Made by a program: the position numbers and the translations under genes. Of a stretch of 64,000 nt of DNA, positions 1 through 8,037 are shown piece by piece. Below the pieces are notes generated by a model that was not told where the DNA came from, ran no database searches, and saw nothing but the letters and a program-made list of their open reading frames with translations. The DNA comes from Aldehydirespirator sp965221215. GTDB lineage: Bacteria > Actinomycetota > Acidimicrobiia > Acidimicrobiales > Aldehydirespiratoraceae. The DNA is taken from contig OZ244872.1 in NCBI GenBank assembly GCA_965221215.1, positions 1,984,001-2,048,000 of the forward strand. Direction: 5' to 3'. Each line of letters starts with the position of its first letter. Within the stretch, counting starts at the first letter, position 1.

Positions 1-1
1 C

Positions 2-490
2 GTCCTGTTGCAGCGGCAACTCGACTCCGGCGACTTCGACGTGGCCTTGGGCATAGAACTCAAAGGCTGGTATGTGCTGTCCAAGGAGGCGGAGCCCAGC
101 TTCCGCTACACGGTCACTCCGGCAGCCTGCACCGAGTGGGACCTGCTGGCGGTCGTGCCGTGGCATCTGTCCAATGTGCTCTCGGGCGTTCCACGCGTCG
201 ACTCGCCTGGCCTCTGGTCGGCCAGACACGCCGCCGAGTACCGGAACTACTGGTGGCAGCACGTCCGGGACACGAAGCGCAGCCGGGCCATCGAGTCGCC
301 CTCGGTAGACGCCCCCTACCGGCAGCGCAGCCACACCTCGGACAGGCCTGATTACGACGGCGGCGGCAACTTTGGTCGGATAGCCAGAATCGGCATCATG
401 AACGACTGGACCCACGACGTCTTGCAGCGGCGGCTGTCGGGAATACCCGCGAGCGACTGGATCAACTTCCTCAAGCGCCAAGCCCCCTAG
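2..490 (+). CDS. Partial hypothetical protein, possible restriction-endonuclease-like fold (5' end missing)
   Basis: The frame is open to the left edge, so only the C-terminal 160 or so residues are seen; TTG at 8 is an internal codon as likely as a start. The segment GIELKGWYVLSKE, preceded by an aspartate (FDVALGIELK), resembles the D...(E)xK core of PD-(D/E)xK nucleases. It is followed by a Trp/Tyr-rich region (PWHLSNVLSG, AAEYRNYWW). The link to nucleases is inference from this motif alone. It lies next to a VapBC pair in an accessory segment. The 95 nt after its stop hold nothing recognisable. Confidence 0.55.
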   Translation, partial: VLLQRQLDSGDFDVALGIELKGWYVLSKEAEPSFRYTVTPAACTEWDLLAVVPWHLSNVLSGVPRVDSPGLWSARHAAEYRNYWWQHVRDTKRSRAIESPSVDAPYRQRSHTSDRPDYDGGGNFGRIARIGIMNDWTHDVLQRRLSGIPASDWINFLKRQAP

Positions 491-585
491 CCGCGACGCC
501 GATCCCAACACCCCTGCCCCAGGACCGCAGGCCCGGCATTCAAATCAGTGCGCTCTACGAGTGCTGCAAGTCGCCGGCCTCGGCG

Positions 586-1032
586 TCACGTTTCGGCGAA
601 CGGGTTGGTGATTCGGACGTCTCGGATGATCTGGCCGTCGTTGAGGTCTTCCGTCAGCAGTTGGGTACTTCCGGCCACGGCCGCGGCCTCGACGATCAGG
701 GAATCCCAGATGGAGAGTCCGGCGGCGACGGCGGTCTCGGTGGCCCGAAGCACCAAGCGGTGGTCCACGGGCACGACACGCAGCGTCGCCATCTGGCGCA
801 CGGCTTCTTGTGCCGTCGGTCCGTCGAGGCCGAGCTTGCGGGTTACCACCCAGAAGAACTCGGTAAGCACCTGGGTGGAGATGACGATCTGGTCCGACCG
901 TTCGATCAGCACAGCCCGGGCCTTGTGCTGCTTGACGGCATCGGCATGGTCGTAGAGGTACACGAACACGTTCGTGTCGACGAAGACGCTCAGCGTTCTG
1001 CCCGCTCGGCGTAGATGTCGGTGCGGGTCCAA
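586..1032 (-). CDS. vapC: PIN-domain toxin, VapC family
   Basis: A PIN-domain ribonuclease of about 135-148 residues, the toxin of a VapBC pair; family members cleave tRNA or rRNA until held by their antitoxin. The acidic residues expected in the active site are visible: D in VFVDTNVF, E in LTEFFW, D in SIWDSLIVEAA and D in LTEDLNDG. The start is uncertain. The frame opens at TTG 1032, but the domain begins at SVFVDTN, and a CTG at 993 overlaps the antitoxin stop (CTGA), which would fit translational coupling. Downstream of the antitoxin gene in the usual antitoxin-first order. Confidence 0.85.
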   Translation of the reverse strand: MDPHRHLRRAGRTLSVFVDTNVFVYLYDHADAVKQHKARAVLIERSDQIVISTQVLTEFFWVVTRKLGLDGPTAQEAVRQMATLRVVPVDHRLVLRATETAVAAGLSIWDSLIVEAAAVAGSTQLLTEDLNDGQIIRDVRITNPFAET

Positions 1033-1235
1033 GTGCGGCCAGCAGCCCCGCTGGTGGCACCCGCCTCTTCGGCTAGGTCGATGAGCGTCCGCACGGTGGC
1101 ACCCTGCTGCGGCGTTCCGGAATAGGCAACCAGGAAGTCGCGCACCGCAGCATTCACCGAAGTGCCCGCCTCAAGCGCCCGAATACGCGCCCGACGCAAC
1201 AAATCGTCGTCGATCGCCAGAGTCAGGTTTGCCAC
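990..1235 (-). CDS. vapB: Ribbon-helix-helix antitoxin, VapB type
   Basis: About 81 residues. The N-terminus (VANLTLAIDDDLLRRAR...) is a typical beta-strand plus two-helix RHH DNA-binding domain; the rest (TLIDLAEEAG...) is the flexible toxin-binding tail. GTG 1235 is chosen over the in-frame ATG 1253 because the protein then begins at the strand, and because TACACT lies 6 nt upstream of this GTG in the leaderless arrangement seen throughout the window. It overlaps the toxin gene. Such antitoxins normally repress their own operon with the toxin as co-repressor; a small palindrome overlaps the -10. Confidence 0.8.
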   Translation of the reverse strand: MANLTLAIDDDLLRRARIRALEAGTSVNAAVRDFLVAYSGTPQQGATVRTLIDLAEEAGATSGAAGRTWTRTDIYAERAER

Positions 1236-1241
1236 GTAAAC

Positions 1242-1251
1242 AGTGTAACAC
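1242..1251 (-). promoter_or_regulatory. vapBC -10 element and overlapping palindrome
   Basis: On the minus strand TACACT (1247-1242) ends 6 nt before GTG 1235. The perfect palindrome GTGTTACAC (1243-1251) overlaps it, a plausible autorepression operator for the RHH antitoxin. Promoter pattern is seen; operator role is inference. Confidence 0.45.
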
Positions 1252-1277
1252 ATAACCCGTGTCCTCCAGAATCCTGA

Positions 1278-2708
1278 TCAGGACCAGGCGGCTATTGCTA
1301 TTGCGGTTGTGCTGGCGTACAGGACTCTGCGATTGCTGGCCGCGCTGAGGAACATTCCGTTGGCTACTCGAGAGCCGGTGGGGACGCGGTCGATGAGGGC
1401 CCCGGTGGCCATATCCACCACCACCAGGTCGTCGGAGGGCGGGCCCCCGCCCGCGCCGGGCGTGAAGTCGTTGATCACCAACTCTCCCGACTCCGGAAAT
1501 ACAACCGGCTGCATTGATGGGCGCACGTCCAGGTGCCAGGCGACTCGCATGTCCCGCGACGGCCCGTCCGCCAGCTTCTCCACCCCGGCGAGGCCGCCGT
1601 TCACCGAATCCCAGGCGATGGCCATCTGCACCTCGGGCACATGCACCGGCGGTGCGATTATCCCGCCGCCGGGGGTGCCGAACGGCTGGATCTCGGCCCC
1701 GTCGCCGTCGGCGAGGCTGAATCTCAACAGCCGCTGCGCCCCCGACCACGGCGCGGGCCGGCGCCACGACAGCGCGTTGCCGGGCGCCTCGTCGAAGCGG
1801 CCGTTGGGTTCGGCGGTGTGGATAGCCCGCACCGACTCGATGTCGCCGCAGTCCATGATCCAGCAGTCGCCGCCCGACAGGCACGAGTCCCAGGCCAGGC
1901 CCTGGGCACCGCCGGCGGCGCGATACCGGGGCCTCCAGCCCGCATCTATCTCCAGGCCGCATCCGCCCGCTCCGTGCGATCCGCCCGGTGCCCCGACGAA
2001 GAGGCGCCACAAGTGCTCGGTGCCGGGCACGTAGACCAACTCCACCGCGGATCCGTCGACATCGACGACGTCGGCGGCGATGCGTCCCATCGAGCCCTCG
2101 GGCAGCACCAGCGGTGCGCCGACCAGCTCCAGCGACTCCGGCTCCAGGCGGGTCAGGGTGGTGCCGCCCTGGCCCTCGAGGCGCAGATCCTTGGTGACGA
2201 GGGTGCCGTCGCTCAACGCCAGCATCCCATTGTGGGAGCGATCGACCGGGAGCCGCCTCTCGGCCAGCACCGTCAAGTCGCCGGGGTCGAGCTTGTGCAG
2301 GTACGAGCCGTTGACGCTGTACACCGCGCCGTTGGCGTGGACCAGGATCGACCCGCACCACACATGGCCGCCGCACGGCAACTGCGGCGAGCAAGCCAGC
2401 GGCTCCAAGTGTTCGGGGTCGGCGCCGCCCTCGCTCAGGTCCAGGCGCTCCACCCAGCCGTAGGGCTCGGGACCGCTGAAGGCGGGCATGGTGCCGCCCA
2501 GGTACCACTGGTCGGGCTCGCGCTCCACGGACATCACGTTCCAGCGCCCGTTGCGCCGGCCGGCCACCGAAGCGGTGCCCGTCGCGGCGTCGAGCCGCCC
2601 GAGGGCCGCCTTCTGGCGCCGGTTGCCGCCGCACTCGGCCGGCCACGCCGAGGGCCAGTATCCGTCGCGGGCCCCCGGCCGCCCCTCAAACCGGTCCAAC
2701 CCAGTCAT
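1278..2708 (-). CDS. Hypothetical protein with beta-propeller-like repeats
   Basis: About 476 residues with no catalytic motif that I recognise. The sequence has several blade-like segments of the form 'G..YSVNGSYLHKLDPGDL', 'LVTKDLRLEGQGGTTLTRLEPESL', 'DLVVVDMATGALIDRVPTGS', typical of seven-bladed propellers such as PQQ/NHL/SMP-30 types. Three to four cysteines sit in a WDSCLSGGDCWIMDCGD segment. No signal peptide is obvious. ATG 2708 is preferred to ATG 2765 because the longer start lies inside a dispersed intergenic repeat, and AAGGCGGCG precedes 2708. Monocistronic. Substrate and role unknown. Confidence 0.6.
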   Translation of the reverse strand: MTGLDRFEGRPGARDGYWPSAWPAECGGNRRQKAALGRLDAATGTASVAGRRNGRWNVMSVEREPDQWYLGGTMPAFSGPEPYGWVERLDLSEGGADPEHLEPLACSPQLPCGGHVWCGSILVHANGAVYSVNGSYLHKLDPGDLTVLAERRLPVDRSHNGMLALSDGTLVTKDLRLEGQGGTTLTRLEPESLELVGAPLVLPEGSMGRIAADVVDVDGSAVELVYVPGTEHLWRLFVGAPGGSHGAGGCGLEIDAGWRPRYRAAGGAQGLAWDSCLSGGDCWIMDCGDIESVRAIHTAEPNGRFDEAPGNALSWRRPAPWSGAQRLLRFSLADGDGAEIQPFGTPGGGIIAPPVHVPEVQMAIAWDSVNGGLAGVEKLADGPSRDMRVAWHLDVRPSMQPVVFPESGELVINDFTPGAGGGPPSDDLVVVDMATGALIDRVPTGSRVANGMFLSAASNRRVLYASTTAIAIAAWS

Positions 2709-2764
2709 CGCCGCCTTAGAGCGTGCGCGGGTAGGTGCAAGCTCGTCGCGTCGCGGCGGGGTCA

Positions 2765-2860
2765 TTCCCGCTCTTGTTCGCTGCGCTCACGGGCCGCTCG
2801 GGCCACGGCCTCGCCCGTATGGACATGAATCACTCGCCTACTCGCTCGGCCTCTTAGCCC
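2765..2860 (+). repeat. Dispersed intergenic repeat, copy 1
   Basis: Begins CCCGCTCTTGTTCGCT and ends CTCGCTCGGCCTCTT. Related copies lie at 34668-34735, 52945-53056 and, inverted, at 55317-55379. All sit between genes. No ORF or known element recognised. Confidence 0.6.
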
Positions 2861-2872
2861 CAATCCCGACCG

Positions 2873-3598
2873 TCATCGCACAAAGAGCTCGGGGACGACA
2901 GGGCAGTCGGAGCGTCGGGCCGCCTCAGTGGGCGCGTGAAGGCCCCAGGGTGTGACCATCTGGGTCACGAACCGGTCGAGGTCCAGCACGGCCAGCCCTC
3001 GCATGGCCGGATCCTCCAGACGATGCCTGGCGCTCAGAAGAGCCCACATGCGGTCGGGCAGTATCCGTCCTGCGCCAGCGATCAGCCACACCGGCGCTCC
3101 GAAGCCTCGGGCCATCTCGGCCACAGCCACGGCCTCGGCCACCACCAGGGCCTGCGACGGTCCCACGCAGTCGCTGGCCATCAGCACCAGATCGGCTGAG
3201 CCCGCGGCCTCGAGATCGCCTGGCTCGATCCACCGCAGATCCGGGCGGTCGTCCAGTGCAGCCCCGTAGGCCCCCAACTCCCCCACCGCGAGCACGCCCG
3301 AGGCGGCGGGCAGGCTGTGCAGTCCGTTCAGGAGCGCCCGCTCAGTGGCGTCGTCGTCCAGGTCCTCCATCACCCGCATCGCCTCGCAGCGGGGATCCAT
3401 GGCGGTGAGCATCCGGGCGCACAGCCACACCAGCGGCGCACAGTCGCCGCGCCGATCCAGCAGCCGCCGACACGATGTGAGCAGACCCTTCGGATCGTCG
3501 GCAAACGAGGCCAGCGCAGCGGCCGACTCTCGCACCAGCGGCACCACCGGCACCACACCGGCCCGGGCCACATACCGAAGCCGCTCAATCGGGTGCAT
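2873..3598 (-). CDS. Hypothetical protein, possible eIF2B-like fold
   Basis: About 241 residues. The C-terminal half carries a glycine-rich Rossmann-like segment, ADLVLMASDCVGPSQALV followed by FGAPVWLIAGAGRILP, reminiscent of the NagB/eIF2B-alpha superfamily (where DxxLxGAD...G is typical); the match is weak and no catalytic residues can be assigned. Start ATG 3598 is chosen over the upstream in-frame start at 3637: TACGCT lies 6 nt before it, the leaderless pattern. Divergent from the thioredoxin-like gene across a repeat-filled spacer. Function unknown. Confidence 0.55.
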   Translation of the reverse strand: MHPIERLRYVARAGVVPVVPLVRESAAALASFADDPKGLLTSCRRLLDRRGDCAPLVWLCARMLTAMDPRCEAMRVMEDLDDDATERALLNGLHSLPAASGVLAVGELGAYGAALDDRPDLRWIEPGDLEAAGSADLVLMASDCVGPSQALVVAEAVAVAEMARGFGAPVWLIAGAGRILPDRMWALLSARHRLEDPAMRGLAVLDLDRFVTQMVTPWGLHAPTEAARRSDCPVVPELFVR

Positions 3599-3604
3599 CC
3601 CCCG

Positions 3605-3610
3605 AGCGTA
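3605..3610 (-). promoter_or_regulatory. Leaderless-type -10 hexamer
   Basis: TACGCT on the minus strand, 6 nt before ATG 3598. Confidence 0.4.
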
Positions 3611-3651
3611 GGCAACCACCACCCGCGCCGAAAGCAACCGGTCCGCGCCGC

Positions 3652-3790
3652 GGGTGGCGGCGAGTCCGCATCGAACTCAACCGGCCCGGCCAGACACGAC
3701 GCGAAGGCCAGGGAGTGGCGGCGAGTCCACATCGAACGCAACGGGACGGACTAGCCACGAATCGAAAGGCCGGGGGGTGGCGGCGAGTCG
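3652..3790. repeat. Tandem repeat, period 61-62 bp, about 2.3 copies
   Basis: The motif GTGGCGGCGAGTC recurs at 3654, 3715 and 3777; the first two units also share ATCGAAC and the spacing of flanking blocks. It fills most of the 340-nt spacer between two divergent genes. ORFs over it are not credible genes. Confidence 0.65.
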
Positions 3791-3828
3791 GAACGACCGA
3801 GGATAGGGCGAAGCCCGTTCGGTCGTTC
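3791..3828. repeat. Composite hairpin in divergent intergenic region
   Basis: GAACGACCGA (3791-3800) pairs perfectly with TCGGTCGTTC (3819-3828), and the loop holds a second stem GGGC-GAA-GCCC. It follows directly on the tandem repeat. No T-tract, and no gene ends here, so it is not a normal terminator. Confidence 0.6.
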
Positions 3829-3924
3829 GGACTCGACGACAGGACCCGCCGGCCGGGCGGACCCACCAGCCGGGCAGACAAACCAGCCGAAGACACCACC
3901 CGCCGGCCGGTAGTGCTCAACCGC

Positions 3925-3930
3925 TAGCTT
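3925..3930 (+). promoter_or_regulatory. Leaderless-type -10 hexamer
   Basis: TAGCTT, 8 nt before GTG 3939. Confidence 0.4.
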
Positions 3931-3938
3931 GGGCCCTC

Positions 3939-4424
3939 GTGACGACCATCTCGCTCGACCTGGAGCTTGATCCCCTGGGCGGCAAGGCCAGGCCCCTCGA
4001 GGACTGGCTCACCACCTTCCCGCTGCTGCCGGTGCTGCTCGACCCCTACACCAACGAGAGCGCCTGGATCCTGCACACCGCCCGCCGCATCCTGGTCACC
4101 TACGCCGAGGCCGGGTGCCGGACCTGCTGGGTGGTGGCCTGCGGACCCGGTGACGCCCGGCGCTTCCTCGGGCCGTACGCCCGGGAGATCCTCACCTTCA
4201 CCGACCCGGACCGCCGAGTGCCCGCCGCCCTCGGCATCGACGCGCTGCCCGCGTTCGCGTTCGTCCTGCAGGACGGATCGGTCGCCGCCTCGGCGCAGGG
4301 CTGGAATCCCGCCGAGTGGAGAGGCGTGGCCGAGACGGTCTCGGAGTTCACCCGCTGGCAGCGCCCGGTGATCGGCGACGGGCAGGATCCGGTGGCCTTC
4401 GGGGGCACGCCGGCACAAGCCTGA
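3939..4424 (+). CDS. Thioredoxin-like hypothetical protein
   Basis: 161 residues. A CxxC-type motif occurs in EAGCRTCWVVACG, followed by a helix and the segment ALGIDALPAFAFVLQDGS, which has the cis-proline strand-turn (LPAFAF) and the downstream strand of a thioredoxin fold. This suggests a thiol-disulfide or related thioredoxin-like role, but the sequence before CRTC is atypical and no signal peptide or membrane segment is seen, so it would be cytoplasmic. GTG 3939 is supported by TAGCTT 8 nt upstream. Lies upstream of the fumarase gene with a gap of about 150 nt. Confidence 0.6.
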   Translation: MTTISLDLELDPLGGKARPLEDWLTTFPLLPVLLDPYTNESAWILHTARRILVTYAEAGCRTCWVVACGPGDARRFLGPYAREILTFTDPDRRVPAALGIDALPAFAFVLQDGSVAASAQGWNPAEWRGVAETVSEFTRWQRPVIGDGQDPVAFGGTPAQA

Positions 4425-4578
4425 CCGCGGAGGCCCCAGGAACGCGAGGCAGCATGGCCGACCCCGCCAACCAGCGAGACTCGAGCAGCGCAACACCCCC
4501 GCTGGCGCCGACGGCCAGCGAGACTGGAACGGCATGGACACTTCGGCCGACACCGCCGACCCGCCAGCGAGCAACAGC

Positions 4579-6219
4579 ATGAGCGAATTCGCCTATTCGG
4601 ACATGCTGCCCCTCGGACCCGACGAGACCGAGTACCGGCTGCTGTCCACCGAGGGGGTCTCCACCATGGAGGCCGCGGGCCGGACGTTCCTGCGGGTCGA
4701 GCCCGAGGCGCTGACCCAGCTCACCTCGGCGGCCATGCACGACATCAACCACTATCTGCGCTCCGACCACCTGCAACAGCTCCGCAACATCCTCGACGAC
4801 CCCGAGGCCTCCGACAACGACCGCTTCGTGGCCACCGAGCTGCTGCAGAACGCCAACATCGCGGCGGGCGGGATCCTGCCCATGTGCCAGGACACCGGCA
4901 CCGCGGTGATCATGGGCCGCAAGGGCGAGCAGGTGCTGACCTTCGGCAACGACGCCGAGGCCATCGCCCGGGGCGTTCACGACACCTACCGCACGTCCAA
5001 CCTGCGCTACTCGCAGCTCGCCCCGCTCGACATGTTCACCGAGGCCAACACCAACAACAACCTGCCCGCCCAGATCGAGATCCACGCCAAGCCCGGCGAC
5101 GCCTACGAGCTGTTCTACATGGCCAAGGGGGGCGGCTCGGCCAACAAGTCGTTCCTGTACCAGAAGACCAAGGCCCTGCTCAACGAGCAGTCGCTGCTCG
5201 ACTTCTGCGACGAGACGCTGCGGCTGCTCGGCACCGCCGCCTGCCCGCCCTACCACCTGGCCCTGGTGGTGGGCGGCACGTCGGCGGAATACAACCTCAA
5301 GGCAGCCAAGCTCGCCTCGGCCAAGTACCTCGACTCCCTGCCCACCTCCGGCGACCCCGCCACCGGCCACGGGTTCCGAGACCTCGAATGGGAGCAGCGG
5401 ATCCTGGAACTGACCCAGACCTTCGGCATCGGCGCGCAGTTCGGCGGCAAGTACTTCTGCCACGACGTGCGGGTGATGCGCCTGCCCCGCCACGGGGCCT
5501 CCAACCCGGTCGGGATCGCAGTGAGCTGCTCAGCCGACCGCCAGGCCCGAGCCAAGATCACCTCAGAGGGGCTGTTCATCGAGCGCCTCGAGACCGACCC
5601 GGCCCGCTTCCTGCCCGAGACCAGCGCCGACGAACTCTCCAGCGAGGTCGTGCCGGTGGACCTCGACCAGCCCATGGCCGCGATCCTGGAGCGACTCACC
5701 CGCTACCCGGTCAAGACCCGCCTGGCCCTCACCGGCACGCTGGTGGTGGGCCGCGACATCGCCCACGCCAAGATCAAGCAGCGCCTCGACGCCGGCGAGG
5801 CGATGCCGCAGTATCTGCGAGACCATCCGGTGTACTACGCCGGCCCAGCCAAGACGCCGCCCAGCTATGCCTCGGGCTCGTTCGGGCCCACCACCGCGGG
5901 CCGGATGGACTCCTACGTCGACCAGTTCCAGGCCGCGGGCGGATCGCTGGTGATGCTGGCCAAGGGCAACCGCTCGTCGGAGGTGACCGAGGCCTGCGCC
6001 CGCCACGGCGGCTTCTATCTGGGCTCCATCGGGGGACCGGCCGCCCGCCTGGCCCGGGACTCGATCCGGCGGGTGGAGGTTCTCGACTATCCCGAGCTCG
6101 GCATGGAGGCGGTGTGGCGCATCGAGGTGGAGGACTTCCCCGCCTTCATCGTGATCGACGACAAGGGCAACGACTTTTTCGCCGAGGTCTCCACCCCCGT
6201 CAGGCTCCGCGCCCGCTAG
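4579..6219 (+). CDS. fumA: Fumarate hydratase, class I (4Fe-4S)
   Basis: Catalyses reversible hydration of fumarate to L-malate in the TCA cycle. 546 residues, the single-chain class I type with N- and C-terminal domains fused. The cluster ligands expected for the family are present: C103 (PMCQDTGTA), C222 (AACPPYH) and C317 (AVSCSADRQ). Other family motifs are KGGGSANKSFLYQ and FGGKYFCHDVRVMRLPRH. ATG 4579 (MSEFAYSDMLPLGPDE) matches the conserved N-terminus; ATG 4534 would add 15 low-complexity residues. Its stop codon overlaps that of the convergent rsfS gene. An oxygen-sensitive cluster is usual for this class. Confidence 0.93.
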   Translation: MSEFAYSDMLPLGPDETEYRLLSTEGVSTMEAAGRTFLRVEPEALTQLTSAAMHDINHYLRSDHLQQLRNILDDPEASDNDRFVATELLQNANIAAGGILPMCQDTGTAVIMGRKGEQVLTFGNDAEAIARGVHDTYRTSNLRYSQLAPLDMFTEANTNNNLPAQIEIHAKPGDAYELFYMAKGGGSANKSFLYQKTKALLNEQSLLDFCDETLRLLGTAACPPYHLALVVGGTSAEYNLKAAKLASAKYLDSLPTSGDPATGHGFRDLEWEQRILELTQTFGIGAQFGGKYFCHDVRVMRLPRHGASNPVGIAVSCSADRQARAKITSEGLFIERLETDPARFLPETSADELSSEVVPVDLDQPMAAILERLTRYPVKTRLALTGTLVVGRDIAHAKIKQRLDAGEAMPQYLRDHPVYYAGPAKTPPSYASGSFGPTTAGRMDSYVDQFQAAGGSLVMLAKGNRSSEVTEACARHGGFYLGSIGGPAARLARDSIRRVEVLDYPELGMEAVWRIEVEDFPAFIVIDDKGNDFFAEVSTPVRLRAR

Positions 6220-6773
6220 CTCCCCGACCCTGGCTCGGGTGCCGCGCCGCCCGTGTCCCCCGACTCCGCCTCGGTCTGCCAGTCGATCAGCGGACAGTCG
6301 CCCCACAGCCGCTCGAGCTGATACAGGGCGCGCCGCTCGGCATCGAACACGTGCACCACGAACGATCCGTAGTCGAGCAGCACCCATTGGCGGTCGTCGG
6401 CGCCCTCGATGCGCCGCGGGGAGGGGCCGCCCGCCTGCTTCACCAGCTCCTCGACGCCCTCGGCGATGGCGCGCACCTGCCGGGCGTTGTTGCCGTGGGT
6501 GATCACGAACAGGTCGGTGACCGCCAGCACGTCGCCCACATCGATCACCACCGTGTCGGCGCCCTTGCGCTCGTCGGCCGCCGCGGCCGCGGCCACAGCC
6601 CAGCGCCGAGCCCCGTCGCCGTCAGCCGCGGCCGGGTCAGGCGCACCGGCCAACGCGGCCGGGGCCGAACCGCCATCGGCATGCACCGCAGTGGCGAGAT
6701 CGGCCGCGGCGGATGGACCAGAATCCGAGTGGGCCGACGCGGCGGCATCGGCCGGGCTGGCGCTTGTCGTCAC
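6216..6773 (-). CDS. rsfS: Ribosomal silencing factor RsfS
   Basis: RsfS binds uL14 on the large subunit and blocks subunit joining under poor nutrition. The C-terminal 110 or so residues are the conserved domain: GADTVVIDVGDVLAVTDLFVITHGNNARQV, then DDRQWVLLDYGSFVVHVFDAERRALYQLERLWGDCP. The N-terminal 65 residues are an unusual Ala/Asp/Ser-rich extension of no known function. GTG 6773 overlaps the stop of the LCP-like gene (GTGA), indicating coupled translation. Order nadD, LCP-like, rsfS is conserved in actinobacteria. Convergent with and overlapping the fumarase stop. Confidence 0.9.
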   Translation of the reverse strand: MTTSASPADAAASAHSDSGPSAAADLATAVHADGGSAPAALAGAPDPAAADGDGARRWAVAAAAAADERKGADTVVIDVGDVLAVTDLFVITHGNNARQVRAIAEGVEELVKQAGGPSPRRIEGADDRQWVLLDYGSFVVHVFDAERRALYQLERLWGDCPLIDWQTEAESGDTGGAAPEPGSGS

Positions 6774-7972
6774 CGGGCCGCCTGGTCGAGCCCGACCGTC
6801 ACCGTGATGTCGACCACATCGTCCGCGCCCTGCACGAGGGTCATGTCGACGCCGAGCTCGATGGCGATGGAGTTGGTGATGGGGTCGTTCACGAGTTCGG
6901 AGCGATGGTAGGCGAATTGGGTGGCCTCCACACCGAAGGCGCTGGCGTTGCCGATCACGGTGACCACGCCCCCGGCGGCAACCACGTCGCCGGCCCAGCT
7001 GTCGCGGATCGACGGATCGCCGGTGCCGTCGAGCAGCTGCACCCGGGGACGCAGGAACGATTCCGGCTGCCGGGGCCAGGGCACCAGCTCCAGAGCCTCG
7101 GCCCGCAGCCACGACCGGCTCCCGGAGCCCAGCATCGGGACCGGCGCCGCGCCGGGATCGGGCGAGAACGACTCGAAGGGAACCACCTCCACCACCGTCG
7201 TGCCCGCCCCGAGGGCCCGCAGGAACGGCGCCAGCGGTGAGTCGGCCGGGGGGACGACCGCGGCCGGGTCCGGCGCCCGAGCGATCACCCCCAGCCACGA
7301 CTCCCACATGGCCCTCTGGCGCTGCACTCGGTTGCCGTCGGCCTCGTCGGGGTTGCGATGGGCGTACACCGCGGCTGCGTCGGCCGCACTGAGCTCGTAG
7401 CGTCCCGACTCGTACACGACCCGCGTCACGCCGTCGGGCACCGCCTCGATGAGATCGTCGGCGAGGAGGTAGGGCAGCGGCGCGGCCCCGCCGATGCTGT
7501 GGGCAAGCCACTCGGTGGGCACCTCCACCACCTCGTCGAACCCCAGGCCGAACATCCGCTCGGCAACCGGACGGACGGCCTCCACCCCTCCCGCGGCGAA
7601 GATGTCGCTGAGCGTCTCGCCCTGCGCGGGCGAGACGCCCTCACCCACGATCAGCAGGTCGGCCGGCAGCAACACCACCCCGCCACCCGCATCGACGCCC
7701 GTGAGGGCCACGAAAGCGGCCCCGGTGAGGCTGCCACCGTCAGTGTGCAGCGACAGCAGCGTCGGCGTGGCCGCCACCAGCTCCAGGTAGCCGGGCTCGT
7801 CGGGTTCCAGGACGACCTCCTCCTCGACGCCCTGCACGGTGGTGTTGAGAACGGCCCGTCCGCCCTCGAGGGCCAGCAACAGCACCGCGATCCCCGCGGC
7901 TGCGACCACCCCCGGAAACACGAACCGCCAGAACGGGTGGGCGCGGGGCGCGGGCCGGCGATGCCCCGGCAT
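6770..7972 (-). CDS. LCP-like (LytR-CpsA-Psr) membrane protein, degenerate, with LytR_C-like tail
   Basis: About 400 residues with one N-terminal membrane segment (FVFPGVVAAAGIAVLLLALEG), so most of the chain is outside the cell. Family landmarks include GETLSDIFAAGGVEAVRPVAERMFGLGFDEVVEVPTEWL and HRNPDEADGNRVQRQRAMWESWL, the latter matching the RxQR helix of LCP ligases. However, the usual R-x-DT and SIPRD catalytic stretches are replaced (HTDGGSLTG, LLPADLL), so phosphotransferase activity is doubtful. The last 90 residues resemble the LytR C-terminal domain. Start is uncertain: ATG 7972, GTG 7978 or GTG 8050. Between nadD and rsfS. Confidence 0.72.
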   Translation of the reverse strand: MPGHRRPAPRAHPFWRFVFPGVVAAAGIAVLLLALEGGRAVLNTTVQGVEEEVVLEPDEPGYLELVAATPTLLSLHTDGGSLTGAAFVALTGVDAGGGVVLLPADLLIVGEGVSPAQGETLSDIFAAGGVEAVRPVAERMFGLGFDEVVEVPTEWLAHSIGGAAPLPYLLADDLIEAVPDGVTRVVYESGRYELSAADAAAVYAHRNPDEADGNRVQRQRAMWESWLGVIARAPDPAAVVPPADSPLAPFLRALGAGTTVVEVVPFESFSPDPGAAPVPMLGSGSRSWLRAEALELVPWPRQPESFLRPRVQLLDGTGDPSIRDSWAGDVVAAGGVVTVIGNASAFGVEATQFAYHRSELVNDPITNSIAIELGVDMTLVQGADDVVDITVTVGLDQAAR

Positions 7973-8037
7973 CGGCACCCGTGCCGCAACGCTCCAGCGA
8001 CGCTCGCCGGGCGCGTGAGCAGCGGGCCGGCTGCGCC

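Noticed and set aside
4348..5493. Long minus-strand ORF antisense to the fumarase gene
   Set aside because: Its Gly/Val/Glu/His-rich translation is typical of a shadow frame in G+C-rich DNA; the plus strand encodes a complete, motif-rich fumarase.
4884..6911. Plus-strand ORF of 675 codons across fumarase and rsfS
   Set aside because: Arg/Pro-rich shadow translation with no domain, overlapping two recognised genes.
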